Assembly: GCF_003025555.1 (NCBI RefSeq)
Contig: NZ_PYMH01000008.1
Location: 62,001 to 126,000 of the forward strand
Reading direction: 5' to 3'
Length of the DNA: 64,000 nt
Source: Photobacterium lutimaris
GTDB lineage: Bacteria > Pseudomonadota > Gammaproteobacteria > Enterobacterales > Vibrionaceae
The notes below the pieces were generated by a model that saw only the letters and a list, made by a program, of their open reading frames with translations, was not told where the DNA came from and ran no database searches. The stretch's first letter is position 1. Every line of letters begins with the position of its first letter. Below, piece after piece: positions 1-8,053 of the stretch. Position numbers and translations under genes: made by a program.

Positions 1-1120
1 ACTCAGGTAGCATCTGACCGAACGCTTCAAGTGCGTTTTGAGACGCTTTACGTGATGCGATGTTCGCTGGGTTCGCTTGCAGATCGGCAATGATAGCGTT
101 CGCTTTCTCTTCCCACTGCGCTGGTAGCTCACCGTTAACACGGCGCTTGTACTCTGCCGCTAGCTCAGGGTAAGCCGCTGCGTAAGCTTCGAACTTATCG
201 TTCCAAGCCGCTTCTTTGGCCGCGCCTGCTTCTTTGGCATCCCATTCAGCAGCGATGTCTGCTGGGATTTCAAACGGACCGTGGTTCCAACCCAAAAACT
301 CGCGTGCCGCTGCGATTTCGTCGTGGCCCAGTGGTGCGCCATGACAGTCGTGAGAGCCTGCTTTGTTTGGTGAACCGAAACCGATGATGGTCTTGGTACA
401 GATAAGGGTCGGACGCGGATCGGCTTTTGCCGCTTCGATAGCCGCGTTGATAGCGTCAGCATCGTGGCCGTCAACCGCAGGAATAACATGCCAGCCGTAC
501 GCTTCGAAACGCTTAGGCGTATCGTCAGAGAACCAGCCTTCAACTTCACCGTCGATAGAGATGCCGTTGTCATCCCAGAATGCGATCAGCTTGCCTAGAC
601 CCAACGTGCCCGCAAGAGAACATGCCTCGTGAGAGATACCTTCCATCAGACAGCCATCGCCCATGAACACGTATGTGTTGTGGTCAACGATGTCGTGGCC
701 GTCACGGTTGAACTGAGCAGCAAGGGCTTTTTCAGCCATTGCCATGCCCACACCGTTGGTGATGCCCTGGCCTAGTGGACCCGTGGTCGTTTCAATGCCC
801 GGCGCATAGCCATACTCAGGGTGACCTGGCGTTTTAGAGTGTAGCTGGCGGAAATTCTTCAGATCGTCGATAGACAGATCGTAGCCAGTCAGGTGAAGCA
901 GAGAATAAATCAGCATTGAACCATGGCCGTTTGACAAAATAAAACGGTCGCGATCAGCCCACTCAGGGTTTTGTGGGTTGTGGTTCATGTGGCCACGCCA
1001 CAGTACTTCAGCGATATCAGCCATACCCATAGGTGCACCCGGGTGGCCAGAGTTAGCTTGTTGAACACCGTCCATGCTTAGGGCACGGATTGCATTAGCA
1101 AGATCTTTACGAGAAGACAT
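1..1120 (-). CDS. tkt: transketolase, N-terminal part (3' end outside window)
   Basis: Transketolase moves two-carbon ketol units in the non-oxidative pentose phosphate pathway, using thiamine diphosphate and Mg2+ in the cytoplasm. Translation of the minus strand from ATG at 1120 begins MSSRKDLANAIRALSMDGVQ, followed by the conserved SGHPGAPMG, a FILSNGHGSML segment, a TTGPLGQG loop and the ThDP/Mg-binding stretch FMGDGCLMEGISHE; about 373 of the usual ~664 residues are present. The start is supported by GGAG six bases upstream. It diverges from metK across about 400 bp. Whether it is the tktA or tktB type cannot be decided from this part. The gene runs off the left edge; no frameshift is seen in the visible portion. 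Confidence 0.97.
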   Translation of the reverse strand, partial: MSSRKDLANAIRALSMDGVQQANSGHPGAPMGMADIAEVLWRGHMNHNPQNPEWADRDRFILSNGHGSMLIYSLLHLTGYDLSIDDLKNFRQLHSKTPGHPEYGYAPGIETTTGPLGQGITNGVGMAMAEKALAAQFNRDGHDIVDHNTYVFMGDGCLMEGISHEACSLAGTLGLGKLIAFWDDNGISIDGEVEGWFSDDTPKRFEAYGWHVIPAVDGHDADAINAAIEAAKADPRPTLICTKTIIGFGSPNKAGSHDCHGAPLGHDEIAAAREFLGWNHGPFEIPADIAAEWDAKEAGAAKEAAWNDKFEAYAAAYPELAAEYKRRVNGELPAQWEEKANAIIADLQANPANIASRKASQNALEAFGQMLPE

Positions 1121-1366
1121 GTCTGCTCCAGAAATTCGTAGACGTTGAATATTCGGCTACCCTTACCATCAATGATTCAGGCTAGCCGCAGTTCGGCGGG
1201 CGAGTATTGTCGCAAAGACTGGGCTATGACTGCAAACGATTTCCTGCGAAAAATAAGTTCTATATCAAGATCATGAACCGAAAACCATGCCAACTCGCTG
1301 TAATAAAAGCGTTACGGGGTAAACGTTTGCCTTGCTTTTTTGCGAGTGACCCTACTTTTTACAATG

Positions 1367-1394
1367 TTGATTTTCACCCAACAAAAGGTATTAT
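1367..1394 (+). promoter_or_regulatory. predicted sigma-70 promoter of metK
   Basis: TTGATT (1367-1372), a 16-base spacer and TATTAT (1389-1394) make a good -35/-10 pair. It abuts the met boxes on its downstream side, so a bound repressor would cover the start point. An alternative -10, TACAAT at 1360-1365, lacks a well-spaced -35. The rest of 1121-1504 holds no convincing gene; the tkt promoter must also lie here but I cannot place it. Confidence 0.55.
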
Positions 1395-1410
1395 AGACGT
1401 CTAGACGGAG
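1395..1410 (+). promoter_or_regulatory. tandem MetJ operator (two met boxes)
   Basis: AGACGTCT (1395-1402) is a perfect 8-bp met box and is followed without a gap by AGACGGAG (1403-1410), which matches the first five bases. Tandem 8-bp boxes are how MetJ dimers bind cooperatively with S-adenosylmethionine as corepressor. The pair sits just downstream of a predicted -10 and about 107 bp before the metK ATG, so metK is probably repressed when its product is abundant. Confidence 0.75.
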
Positions 1411-1516
1411 GTAGCTCTATACATACAAACGTATATCCGTACGCAATTGCGTGATTGATATCATAGGCATATAGAGCTCAGTTTTTTTAATTAACACTAT
1501 TTTTATGGGAGCGCTC

Positions 1517-2671
1517 ATGGCGAAGCACCTGTTTACTTCTGAGTCGGTATCAGAAGGTCATCCTGACAAAATTGCAGATCAGATTTCAGATGCCGTTTTG
1601 GATGCGATCTTGGAGCAAGATCCAAAAGCACGTGTTGCGTGTGAGACTTACGTAAAAACCGGTATGGTGATGGTGGGTGGTGAAATCACTACCTCAGCTT
1701 GGGTTGATATCGAAGAGCTGACCCGTGAAACCGTACGTGAAATCGGCTATGTCAACTCAGACATGGGCTTCGATGCCAACTCTTGTGCTGTACTGAGTGC
1801 TATCGGTAAGCAGTCTCCGGATATCAACCAAGGTGTTGACCGTGAAGACCCTCGCGAGCTGGGTGCCGGTGACCAGGGTATCATGTTCGGTTACGCGACC
1901 AACGAAACTGACGTACTGATGCCTGCACCTGTAACATACGCTCACCGCTTGGTAGAGCGCCAAGCAAAAGTACGTAAGAACGGTGCCCTACCTTGGCTTC
2001 GCCCTGATGCGAAAAGCCAGGTAACTTTTGCCTACGACCAAGGCAAAATCGTGGGTATTGATGCAGTCGTACTTTCTACTCAGCACTGCGACAGCATTGA
2101 ACTACCAGTACTGCAAGAAGCCGTAATGGAAGAAATCATCAAGCCAGTTCTACCTTCTGAGTGGCTAAACAAAGACACCAAGTACTTCATCAACCCAACC
2201 GGCCGTTTCGTAATCGGTGGTCCAATGGGTGACTGTGGTCTAACAGGCCGTAAGATCATCGTAGATACCTACGGCGGCGCAGCTCGTCACGGTGGCGGTG
2301 CATTCTCTGGTAAAGATCCATCAAAAGTTGACCGCTCTGCAGCATACGCAGCACGTTACGTTGCAAAGAACATCATTGCTGCTGGCATGGCAGACCGTTG
2401 TGAAATTCAGCTGTCTTACGCTATCGGTATTGCTGATCCAACATCTATCATGATCGAAACATTCGGCACCGAGAAAGTGTCTCACGACATTATCGTTGAA
2501 GCCGTACGCCAGCACTTCGACCTACGCCCATACGGCCTAATCGAAATGCTTGACCTGCTTAAGCCAATGTACAAGAAGACAGCGGCATACGGTCACTTCG
2601 GTCGTGAAGAATTCCCATGGGAAAAAACGGACAAAGCAGACATCCTGCGCGACTTCGCGAACATCAAGTAA
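1517..2671 (+). CDS. metK: S-adenosylmethionine synthase MetK
   Basis: Makes S-adenosylmethionine from ATP and methionine with release of phosphate and diphosphate; a cytoplasmic tetramer. The 384-residue product has the family length of E. coli MetK. Visible signatures are GHPDK (14-18), the ATP-binding GAGDQGIMFGY beginning at 116, and the glycine-rich GGGAFSGKD near 260. An upstream in-frame ATG at 1505 exists, but GGGAG at 1507-1511 lies five bases before the ATG at 1517, giving the standard N-terminus MAKHLFTSES. It is monocistronic: MetJ operator in front, intrinsic terminator directly behind. Confidence 0.98.
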   Translation: MAKHLFTSESVSEGHPDKIADQISDAVLDAILEQDPKARVACETYVKTGMVMVGGEITTSAWVDIEELTRETVREIGYVNSDMGFDANSCAVLSAIGKQSPDINQGVDREDPRELGAGDQGIMFGYATNETDVLMPAPVTYAHRLVERQAKVRKNGALPWLRPDAKSQVTFAYDQGKIVGIDAVVLSTQHCDSIELPVLQEAVMEEIIKPVLPSEWLNKDTKYFINPTGRFVIGGPMGDCGLTGRKIIVDTYGGAARHGGGAFSGKDPSKVDRSAAYAARYVAKNIIAAGMADRCEIQLSYAIGIADPTSIMIETFGTEKVSHDIIVEAVRQHFDLRPYGLIEMLDLLKPMYKKTAAYGHFGREEFPWEKTDKADILRDFANIK

Positions 2672-2690
2672 GCGTCTAGCTCTGGTAAAG

Positions 2691-2718
2691 AAAAAGGAAG
2701 CCTCGGCTTCCTTTTTTG
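2691..2718 (+). terminator. intrinsic terminator of metK
   Basis: A hairpin with arms AAGGAAGC and GCTTCCTT, a four-base loop and a six-base T run begins 20 bp after the metK stop codon. Confidence 0.85.
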
Positions 2719-2729
2719 ATTTTGAGTTT

Positions 2730-2816
2730 CTAGATCCTAGAAGCTAGTTCCTAGAGTCGTTGGCAATACTCTCTCAAGGAACCAGAACCTAGGATCCAGG
2801 AACTAGGATCCCGAAC
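2730..2816. repeat. CTAG-rich imperfect inverted repeat
   Basis: Between metK and sprT the sequence carries six CTAG tetranucleotides within about 80 bp. The left part (2730-2756) is roughly the reverse complement of the right part (2771-2800), sharing elements such as CTAGGATC, AGGAAC and CTCT. It could form a long imperfect hairpin. It codes for nothing recognisable. A related palindrome follows ruvX at 6602-6628. Confidence 0.55.
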
Positions 2817-2863
2817 CTAAACACCCTATACTCCCCTCTCCTCCAGCAAGCTCTGAAAGTGTA

Positions 2864-3346
2864 ATGACGACCCTGCAAAACCAAATTACCGCACGCGTAA
2901 AGCAATGTATTGCCCAGGCCAACCAACGGCTCAACAAGCGCATGACCATGCCTGAGGTGCGCTTTAGCCAACGTGGGAAGATTGCCGGCAGCGCCCGACT
3001 GCAAGGCTGGGAGGTTCGCTTCAATCCGGTGTTGCTCGAAGAAAACCCAGACGCTTTTCTAAACGAAGTCGTTCCCCACGAAGTTGCCCATCTGGTGGCG
3101 TTCAAACTGTTTGGCAAGGTCCGCCCGCACGGCAGGGAGTGGCAGATCATCATGCAGGAAGTGTTCGGTGTAGCCCCGCGCACCACCCACAGCTTCGATG
3201 TCAGCTCGGTACAGGGCCAGACCTTTCATTACCGCTGCCAGTGCAGCGAGCACCGAATAACTGTCCGCCGCCACAACAAGATCCAGCGCGGGCAAGCCCA
3301 TTACCGCTGCCGCCAGTGCGGCCATACACTGGCTTTACAGCAGTAG
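2864..3346 (+). CDS. sprT: SprT-family zinc metalloprotease-like protein
   Basis: SprT is a conserved cytoplasmic protein with a zincin-type fold, related to eukaryotic SPRTN; its bacterial substrate is not established. The 160-residue product has the zinc-binding HEVAH at 72-76 and a C-terminal zinc ribbon (C125, C127, C149, C152). Length fits the family (about 165). It lies between metK and rsmE as in other vibrios. No strong Shine-Dalgarno is seen; the start is the first ATG giving the standard N-terminus. Identification is by motif and context. Confidence 0.93.
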   Translation: MTTLQNQITARVKQCIAQANQRLNKRMTMPEVRFSQRGKIAGSARLQGWEVRFNPVLLEENPDAFLNEVVPHEVAHLVAFKLFGKVRPHGREWQIIMQEVFGVAPRTTHSFDVSSVQGQTFHYRCQCSEHRITVRRHNKIQRGQAHYRCRQCGHTLALQQ

Positions 3347-3367
3347 GGACAATAGGCGAGGCGTCAA

Positions 3368-3532
3368 TTACTCACGGGTGAAATCATCGCGGAAGAAGAG
3401 CGTACTCTGCACCTGCCGCACGCTCTTCACCATCGGCTTGCCCGATACAAATCGGGACAGGACCAGTGCCTTGTCGCCGCCCGTCAATATCAACCAACTG
3501 GACAGCGCTATTGCTATCAGCCTCTTTTCCAT
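3368..3532 (-). CDS. small hypothetical protein, 54 aa
   Basis: A minus-strand ORF of 54 residues beginning MEKRLIAIALSSWLILTGGD. AAGGA lies seven bases before its ATG, a better ribosome site than most genes here. The N-terminus looks like a signal peptide or single membrane span: two basic residues, then a hydrophobic run to about residue 17. The C-terminal half is basic and polar and ends FFRDDFTRE. It converges on sprT. In Vibrio cholerae this slot holds endA (endonuclease I); I see no endA motif here. A plus-strand 69-codon ORF overlaps it but has no ribosome site. Function unknown; it may be chance. Confidence 0.45.
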   Translation of the reverse strand: MEKRLIAIALSSWLILTGGDKALVLSRFVSGKPMVKSVRQVQSTLFFRDDFTRE

Positions 3533-3699
3533 TGAACATTCCTTGCATATAAGCGACTACTTGCATTGCTGCAAATCAAGCATGTAGCGCAACCTTGCTT
3601 GTACAAAAGTGCGAGCTGTGAACAATTCAAAAAGAGCGGGTTAATTTCCCCGCTCCCCTTGTTTTTCTCTCTTACTGCGTCCATCTCTTTACCAACCGC

Positions 3700-3727
3700 C
3701 TGCAATCAGCGAGAGAGTTGATATAAT
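3700..3727 (+). promoter_or_regulatory. predicted promoter of the rsmE operon
   Basis: A perfect TATAAT at 3722-3727 lies 36 bp before the rsmE ATG, with a weak -35 (CTGCAA, 3700-3705) at 16-base spacing. The rest of 3533-3699 shows no feature I can support. Confidence 0.5.
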
Positions 3728-3763
3728 GCAGCCAGACTACAACCAACAGGTTACAAGATAGCC

Positions 3764-4495
3764 ATGAGAATCCCACGAATTTACCACCCGGAGCTATTAC
3801 CAAGCTCTGGGACCGTTATGCTAAGTGAAGACGCCGCCAACCACGTCGGTCGTGTAATGCGCATGCAAGCCGGCCAAGAAGTGCTGCTGTTTGATGGTAG
3901 CAATGCTGAGTTTCCGGCAGTGATCACCAATGCCAGCAAGAAGAGTGTGGAAGTGGACATCCAGGCGCGCGTTGAAAACAGTGTCGAATCACCACTGGAT
4001 ATTCATCTTGGCCAAGTTGTTTCTCGTGGTGACAAAATGGAATTTACCATCCAGAAATCCGTCGAACTGGGCGTTAATACCATCACCCCACTGATTTCAG
4101 AGCGTTGCGGAGTAAAACTGAACGCCGAGCGTTTCGAGAAAAAGCTCCAGCAATGGCAAAAAATCGCCATCAGCGCGTGCGAGCAATGTGGCCGTAACAC
4201 CGTGCCGGAAATCCGCCCGATCATGAAGCTAGAAGAATGGTGTGCCGAAGAGTACGACGGCTTGAAGCTGAACTTGCACCCTCGTGCAAGTTACTCGATT
4301 AACACCCTGCCAGAGCCAGTGACCAAAGTGAAACTACTGATAGGTCCTGAAGGCGGTTTATCCGCAGACGAAATTTCAATGACCGAGCAATACACCTTTG
4401 ATGAAGTATTGTTAGGCCCGCGCGTGCTGCGTACCGAGACGACAGCAATGACTGCGATCACCGCATTACAAGTTCGCTTCGGCGATCTGGGCTAA
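3764..4495 (+). CDS. rsmE: 16S rRNA (uracil-1498-N3)-methyltransferase RsmE
   Basis: Methylates N3 of U1498 in helix 44 of 16S rRNA, using S-adenosylmethionine. The 243-residue product equals E. coli RsmE in length. The N-terminal PUA-like part contains HVGRVMRMQ (27-35), and the C-terminal SPOUT knot shows LIGPEGG (192-198) and LGPRVLRTET (217-226), the cofactor-binding loops. It heads a run with gshB, 17 bp downstream, and probably shares its transcript. A TATAAT box lies just upstream. Confidence 0.97.
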   Translation: MRIPRIYHPELLPSSGTVMLSEDAANHVGRVMRMQAGQEVLLFDGSNAEFPAVITNASKKSVEVDIQARVENSVESPLDIHLGQVVSRGDKMEFTIQKSVELGVNTITPLISERCGVKLNAERFEKKLQQWQKIAISACEQCGRNTVPEIRPIMKLEEWCAEEYDGLKLNLHPRASYSINTLPEPVTKVKLLIGPEGGLSADEISMTEQYTFDEVLLGPRVLRTETTAMTAITALQVRFGDLG

Positions 4496-4512
4496 CCAAG
4501 AGGAATACAGCA

Positions 4513-5460
4513 ATGATCAAACTGGGTATCGTGATGGACCCAATCGAGTCTATCAACATTAAAAAAGATTCCAGCTTTGCCATGATGTTGGAAGCCCAGC
4601 GTCGTGGCTGGGAAATCCACTATATGGAAATGAACGACCTGTCACTGGAGCAAGGAAAAGCCATTGCCCGCACCCGTGTGGTTAGCCTGAAGGAAGATCC
4701 AAACGGCTGGTTTGATTTTCACAGTGAACAAGAGATCGCACTGTCAGATCTCGACGCGGTATTGATGCGCAAGGATCCGCCATTCGACACCGAATACATT
4801 TATGCGACCTACATTCTCGAGCGCGCTGAAGAGGAAGGCGCCCTGATCGTCAACAAGCCACAGAGCCTGCGTGACTGCAACGAGAAACTGTTTACCGCCT
4901 GGTTCCCTGAACTGACGCCAACCACTATCGTTACCCGTCGCGCCGACAAGATCAAAGCCTTCCACCAGGCGCACGGGGATGTGATCCTCAAGCCTCTCGA
5001 TGGGATGGGCGGCTCGTCTATCTTCCGAGTCATGAAAGGCGATCCGAATGTGTCGGTGATCATCGAAACCCTAACCAACCACGGCGAGAACTACTGCATG
5101 GCACAGACCTTCGTGCCAGATATCAGCAATGGTGACAAGCGTATATTGGTCGTCGACGGCGAGCCGATGCCTTACTGCCTGGCCCGTATCCCGGCCAAAG
5201 GCGAAACCCGTGGTAACCTGGCCGCTGGCGGTCGCGGTGAGGCACGCCCTATCAGCGAGACCGACCGCAAGATCGCTGAAACGGTCGCCCCGGTATTGAA
5301 AGAAAAAGGCCTGATCTTCGTTGGCCTCGATGTGATCGGTGACAAGCTGACAGAAATCAATGTCACCAGCCCGACCTGTATCCGCGAGATCGAAGCGGCC
5401 TTTGATGTCTCTATCACTGGCAAGCTGATGGATGCGATCGAGCGACGCGTCAACGCATAA
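4513..5460 (+). CDS. gshB: glutathione synthetase GshB
   Basis: Second step of glutathione synthesis: joins gamma-glutamylcysteine and glycine using ATP. The 315-residue protein has the PRSMG N-terminal domain (start MIKLGIVMDPIESINIKKDS) and an ATP-grasp domain with the glycine-rich loop KPLDGMGGSSIFR, and ends with the conserved EINVTSPTCIREIE segment. AGAGG precedes the ATG by a suitable distance. It follows rsmE by 17 bp; a strong hairpin follows. Length and motifs match E. coli GshB. Confidence 0.98.
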   Translation: MIKLGIVMDPIESINIKKDSSFAMMLEAQRRGWEIHYMEMNDLSLEQGKAIARTRVVSLKEDPNGWFDFHSEQEIALSDLDAVLMRKDPPFDTEYIYATYILERAEEEGALIVNKPQSLRDCNEKLFTAWFPELTPTTIVTRRADKIKAFHQAHGDVILKPLDGMGGSSIFRVMKGDPNVSVIIETLTNHGENYCMAQTFVPDISNGDKRILVVDGEPMPYCLARIPAKGETRGNLAAGGRGEARPISETDRKIAETVAPVLKEKGLIFVGLDVIGDKLTEINVTSPTCIREIEAAFDVSITGKLMDAIERRVNA

Positions 5461-5473
5461 CTGGCGACTCAGC

Positions 5474-5502
5474 GCAGCCCCACTCAATTAAGGTGGGGCT
5501 GC
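5474..5502 (+). terminator. hairpin after gshB, possible terminator
   Basis: Perfect 10-bp arms GCAGCCCCAC and GTGGGGCTGC around a nine-base loop, 14 bp after the gshB stop. No T run follows, so it may be a transcript-stabilising or Rho-assisted end rather than a classical terminator. Confidence 0.6.
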
Positions 5503-5604
5503 ATTGATTGGGCGACGTAGCAGTTAAATCCTCTCCCTTTAATACCAATTCTGTTAATTAGTCGGCATACTGTAAGTAAGTCGATCGGTAGTAGGTATCT
5601 TCCC

Positions 5605-6168
5605 ATGAACTTGACTAACCACTTTCTGGTAGCCATGCCAAGCATGCAAGATCCAAATTTCAAAGGAAGTGTTGTCTACATTTGCGAGCACAACGACGAA
5701 GGCGCAATGGGTATCGTCATTAACCTGCCGATTGAAATTTCGGTCGGTAATATGCTTGATCAAATCGATATTGAGCGCGAACTGCCTGTCAGGGATCCAT
5801 CCAGCCTTGAGCAACCGGTATTTAACGGCGGTCCCGTTTCTGCCGATCGCGGTTTCGTTTTGCACAACCGGGTTGGTAGCTTGAGCTCAAGCATCAATGT
5901 CACCGCTGACGTCTCCATCACCACATCCAAAGATATTCTCTCGCTACTCGGGACCAGTGAATCACCTGACAACTTTCTGGTCGCTCTGGGCTATGCGGGG
6001 TGGGATGCCGGCCAGCTTGAAAAAGAGCTGATCGAAAATGTCTGGCTGACAACGGAAGCCAATACTGATGTGGTGTTCAATACCCCGATCAATGAACGCT
6101 GGAACAAGGCCATTGCCCAACTGGGTATCAATGCCACTAACCTTTCCACAGAACAAGGACATGCATGA
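5605..6168 (+). CDS. yqgE: YqgE/AlgH family protein (DUF179)
   Basis: A conserved protein of unknown biochemical role (UPF0301/AlgH family), almost always next to ruvX. The 187-residue product starts MNLTNHFLVAMPSMQDPNFK and contains the family signatures VVYICEHNDEGAMGIVINLP, FNGGPV and LGYAGWDAGQLE. It overlaps ruvX by four bases (ATGA), implying translational coupling. It is separated from gshB by 144 bp with a hairpin, so it may have its own promoter; I cannot place one confidently. Older names linking it to transcription regulation rest on weak evidence. Confidence 0.95.
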   Translation: MNLTNHFLVAMPSMQDPNFKGSVVYICEHNDEGAMGIVINLPIEISVGNMLDQIDIERELPVRDPSSLEQPVFNGGPVSADRGFVLHNRVGSLSSSINVTADVSITTSKDILSLLGTSESPDNFLVALGYAGWDAGQLEKELIENVWLTTEANTDVVFNTPINERWNKAIAQLGINATNLSTEQGHA

Positions 6169-6593
6169 GTCATTCTCGCAGCGTACTGGCTTTTGATTAC
6201 GGTACGAAAAGCATTGGTGTCGCCATCGGCCAAGAGCTGACCGGCACTGCTAGCCCACTAGGGGCCCTGAAGGCCAAAGACGGGATCCCTAATTGGGATG
6301 ACATTGAAAAGATCATCAAAGAATGGCAACCGGACTTGGTTGTTGTCGGCCTTCCGCTGGATATGCGGGGTGGCGAGCTGGAAGCCATCACCCCAAGGGC
6401 CAAAAAATTTGCCAACCGCCTGCACGGTCGGTTCGGCTGCCAGGTTGAATTGCATGACGAACGGCTGAGCACCGCTGAAGCCCGCTCCGATCTGTTTGAT
6501 CGTGGCGGCTATCGTAATCTCAGCAAAGGCAATATCGACTCTCAATCAGCTGTCGTGATCCTCGAAAGCTGGTTCGAGCAGCAATACGGGTAA
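6165..6593 (+). CDS. ruvX: RuvX/YqgF, Holliday-junction resolvase-like nuclease
   Basis: A RNase H-fold protein linked in E. coli to 5'-end processing of pre-16S rRNA; its Holliday-junction nuclease role is inferred from fold. The 142 residues contain the first catalytic strand FDYGTKSIGVAIG (about 10-22), GLPLDMRG, DERLSTAEA (about 98-106) and a final IDSQSAVVILE carrying the last acidic site. Start overlaps the yqgE stop. No T-run terminator follows, only a palindrome at 6602-6628. Confidence 0.95.
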   Translation: MSHSRSVLAFDYGTKSIGVAIGQELTGTASPLGALKAKDGIPNWDDIEKIIKEWQPDLVVVGLPLDMRGGELEAITPRAKKFANRLHGRFGCQVELHDERLSTAEARSDLFDRGGYRNLSKGNIDSQSAVVILESWFEQQYG

Positions 6594-6601
6594 CATAAAA
6601 T

Positions 6602-6628
6602 CCTGGGTTCTCGATCCTAGAACCCAGG
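6602..6628. repeat. palindromic CTAG-containing element
   Basis: Perfect 10-bp inverted repeat CCTGGGTTCT and AGAACCCAGG with a seven-base centre that includes a CTAG. It resembles in vocabulary (GGATC, CTAG, GAACC) the element between metK and sprT. No T run follows, so it is a doubtful terminator for ruvX. Confidence 0.55.
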
Positions 6629-6639
6629 TACTCTTTCCA

Positions 6640-6879
6640 TCACCTCCCCACAGGTACAGCTTTCCCCTCCGTTTTCACCAAAAAGCGAACGCTTGCTAAG
6701 ATCTGAAGAAAAGGGCTTGGATCCCCCAGGCAGCTCATGGTGTGATCAGCTTGTACAGCTTTTGGACTATATAAACCCGAAAGCTCATATACCTGTACAC
6801 TGATATCATGCTCACAATCAATATACATTAACTTCAATAACTTAAAAAAAATGATCAACAAAAAAAGCATTAAGATCAT
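6640..6879 (-). CDS. possible small membrane protein, 79 aa
   Basis: A minus-strand ORF directly after pilU. The same frame is open from a TTG at 6927, but the ATG at 6879 has AGGG five bases upstream and is preferred. The product begins MILMLFLLIIFFKLL, a plausible membrane span or uncleaved signal, followed by a polar domain with two cysteines and a basic end. I do not recognise a family. It is AT-rich compared with its neighbours. It could be a small co-transcribed membrane protein or chance; the remainder of 6594-6932 holds only the palindrome. Confidence 0.3.
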   Translation of the reverse strand: MILMLFLLIIFFKLLKLMYIDCEHDISVQVYELSGLYSPKAVQADHTMSCLGDPSPFLQILASVRFLVKTEGKAVPVGR

Positions 6880-6932
6880 AACAACCCTAATGCTTTTGGT
6901 TACCAGCAAGCCCATTGCGATGATCAATAAGA

Positions 6933-8039
6933 TCAGCCCATGTCGACCGTGACCCCTGACAGCGAATTCGCATTTAGCTGGTTCTTGTTACCGACTTTGA
7001 TCATCAAGCGTAAATCATTGGCAGAATCGGCATGGTGCAAGGCATCCTGCTCGGTGATCTTGCCGGTGCTGTAAAGGTCATAGAGCGACTGATCGAAGGT
7101 CATCATCCCCGACTCATTCGATTTGGCCATGGTATCTTTGATCTCATGCAGCTCGCCGCGGCGGATCAAATCGGCGATCCTCGGGGTGTTGATCAGCAAT
7201 TCAAACGCACCATGCCTGCCGATACCATGCGCATCGGGGATCAACTGCTGGGCCAGGATGCACTTGAGGTTCAAGGACAAATCAAACAGGAACTGCTCGC
7301 GCCGCTCTTTCGGTACAAGGTGCAAGATCCGCTCTAGTGCCTGATTGGCATTATTGGCGTGCAGGGTCGCCATACACAGATGACCGGTCTCAGCAAAATT
7401 CATCGCATACTCCATGGTCTCGGGAGTACGGATTTCACCGATCAGGATCATATCCGGCGCCTGGCGCAGGGAGTTTTTCAGCGCCACTTCGTAGCTTTCG
7501 GTATCTAGCCCCACTTCGCGCTGGGTGATGATGCACTTATTGTGTTTGTGCACGAATTCAATCGGATCTTCTACCGTCAGGATATGCCCACTGCGGTTGC
7601 CATTGCGGTAACCGGTCATGGCAGCCATCGACGTCGACTTGCCCGAGCCGGTCGCACCAACAACCAAGACCAGGCCACGCTTGGCCAGCGCCATCTTCTG
7701 CATGTCCATCGGCAGGCTGAGTGAATGAAAGTCAGGGATTTCCGTTTCAATACGGCGGATCACCATCCCCGGCAGCTCACGCTGCCAGAAAGCGCTGACC
7801 CGGAAGCGGTACTCCCCCCTCACCAAGGCAAAGTTAGCTTCCTTGCTGGCACGGTATTCCGCCTCCAGCTCTCTATCCATCGCCTCGCTAAACATCTGCT
7901 CAATGGCTGTAAGATCAAGCGTATCGCCAAGGGGATGAAGATTGCCATCGATACGGAGCAAGCAAGGTGAATCAACCGTAATATAGAGATCCGAGGCCTT
8001 GCGGCTGACCATCTCGTTAAGTGCATACTGTAACGTCAT
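6933..8039 (-). CDS. pilU: type IV pilus twitching ATPase PilU
   Basis: PilU is the PilT-dependent accessory retraction ATPase of type IV pili, acting at the inner-membrane base of the machine. The 368-residue product has the PilT-family N-terminal PAS-like part, Walker A GATGSGKST (128-136), an Asp box around LTVEDPIEFVH, and a His box in AETGHLCMATLHANNA; it ends LSGVTVDMG, typical of PilU. The frame is open from a GTG at 8054, but ATG 8039 gives the standard length. pilT ends at 8054, so the two genes are adjacent and surely co-transcribed. Confidence 0.96.
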   Translation of the reverse strand: MTLQYALNEMVSRKASDLYITVDSPCLLRIDGNLHPLGDTLDLTAIEQMFSEAMDRELEAEYRASKEANFALVRGEYRFRVSAFWQRELPGMVIRRIETEIPDFHSLSLPMDMQKMALAKRGLVLVVGATGSGKSTSMAAMTGYRNGNRSGHILTVEDPIEFVHKHNKCIITQREVGLDTESYEVALKNSLRQAPDMILIGEIRTPETMEYAMNFAETGHLCMATLHANNANQALERILHLVPKERREQFLFDLSLNLKCILAQQLIPDAHGIGRHGAFELLINTPRIADLIRRGELHEIKDTMAKSNESGMMTFDQSLYDLYSTGKITEQDALHHADSANDLRLMIKVGNKNQLNANSLSGVTVDMG

Positions 8040-8053
8040 TATCTCTATCCCCA

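Noticed and set aside
1207..1404. 65-codon ORF before metK
   Set aside because: It runs over the predicted promoter and into the met boxes, and has no ribosome site.
1121..1516. SAM riboswitch before metK
   Set aside because: No such fold is apparent and tandem met boxes explain control.
3378..3587. 69-codon plus-strand ORF after sprT
   Set aside because: No ribosome site and no homology; the overlapping minus-strand 54-codon frame is better supported.
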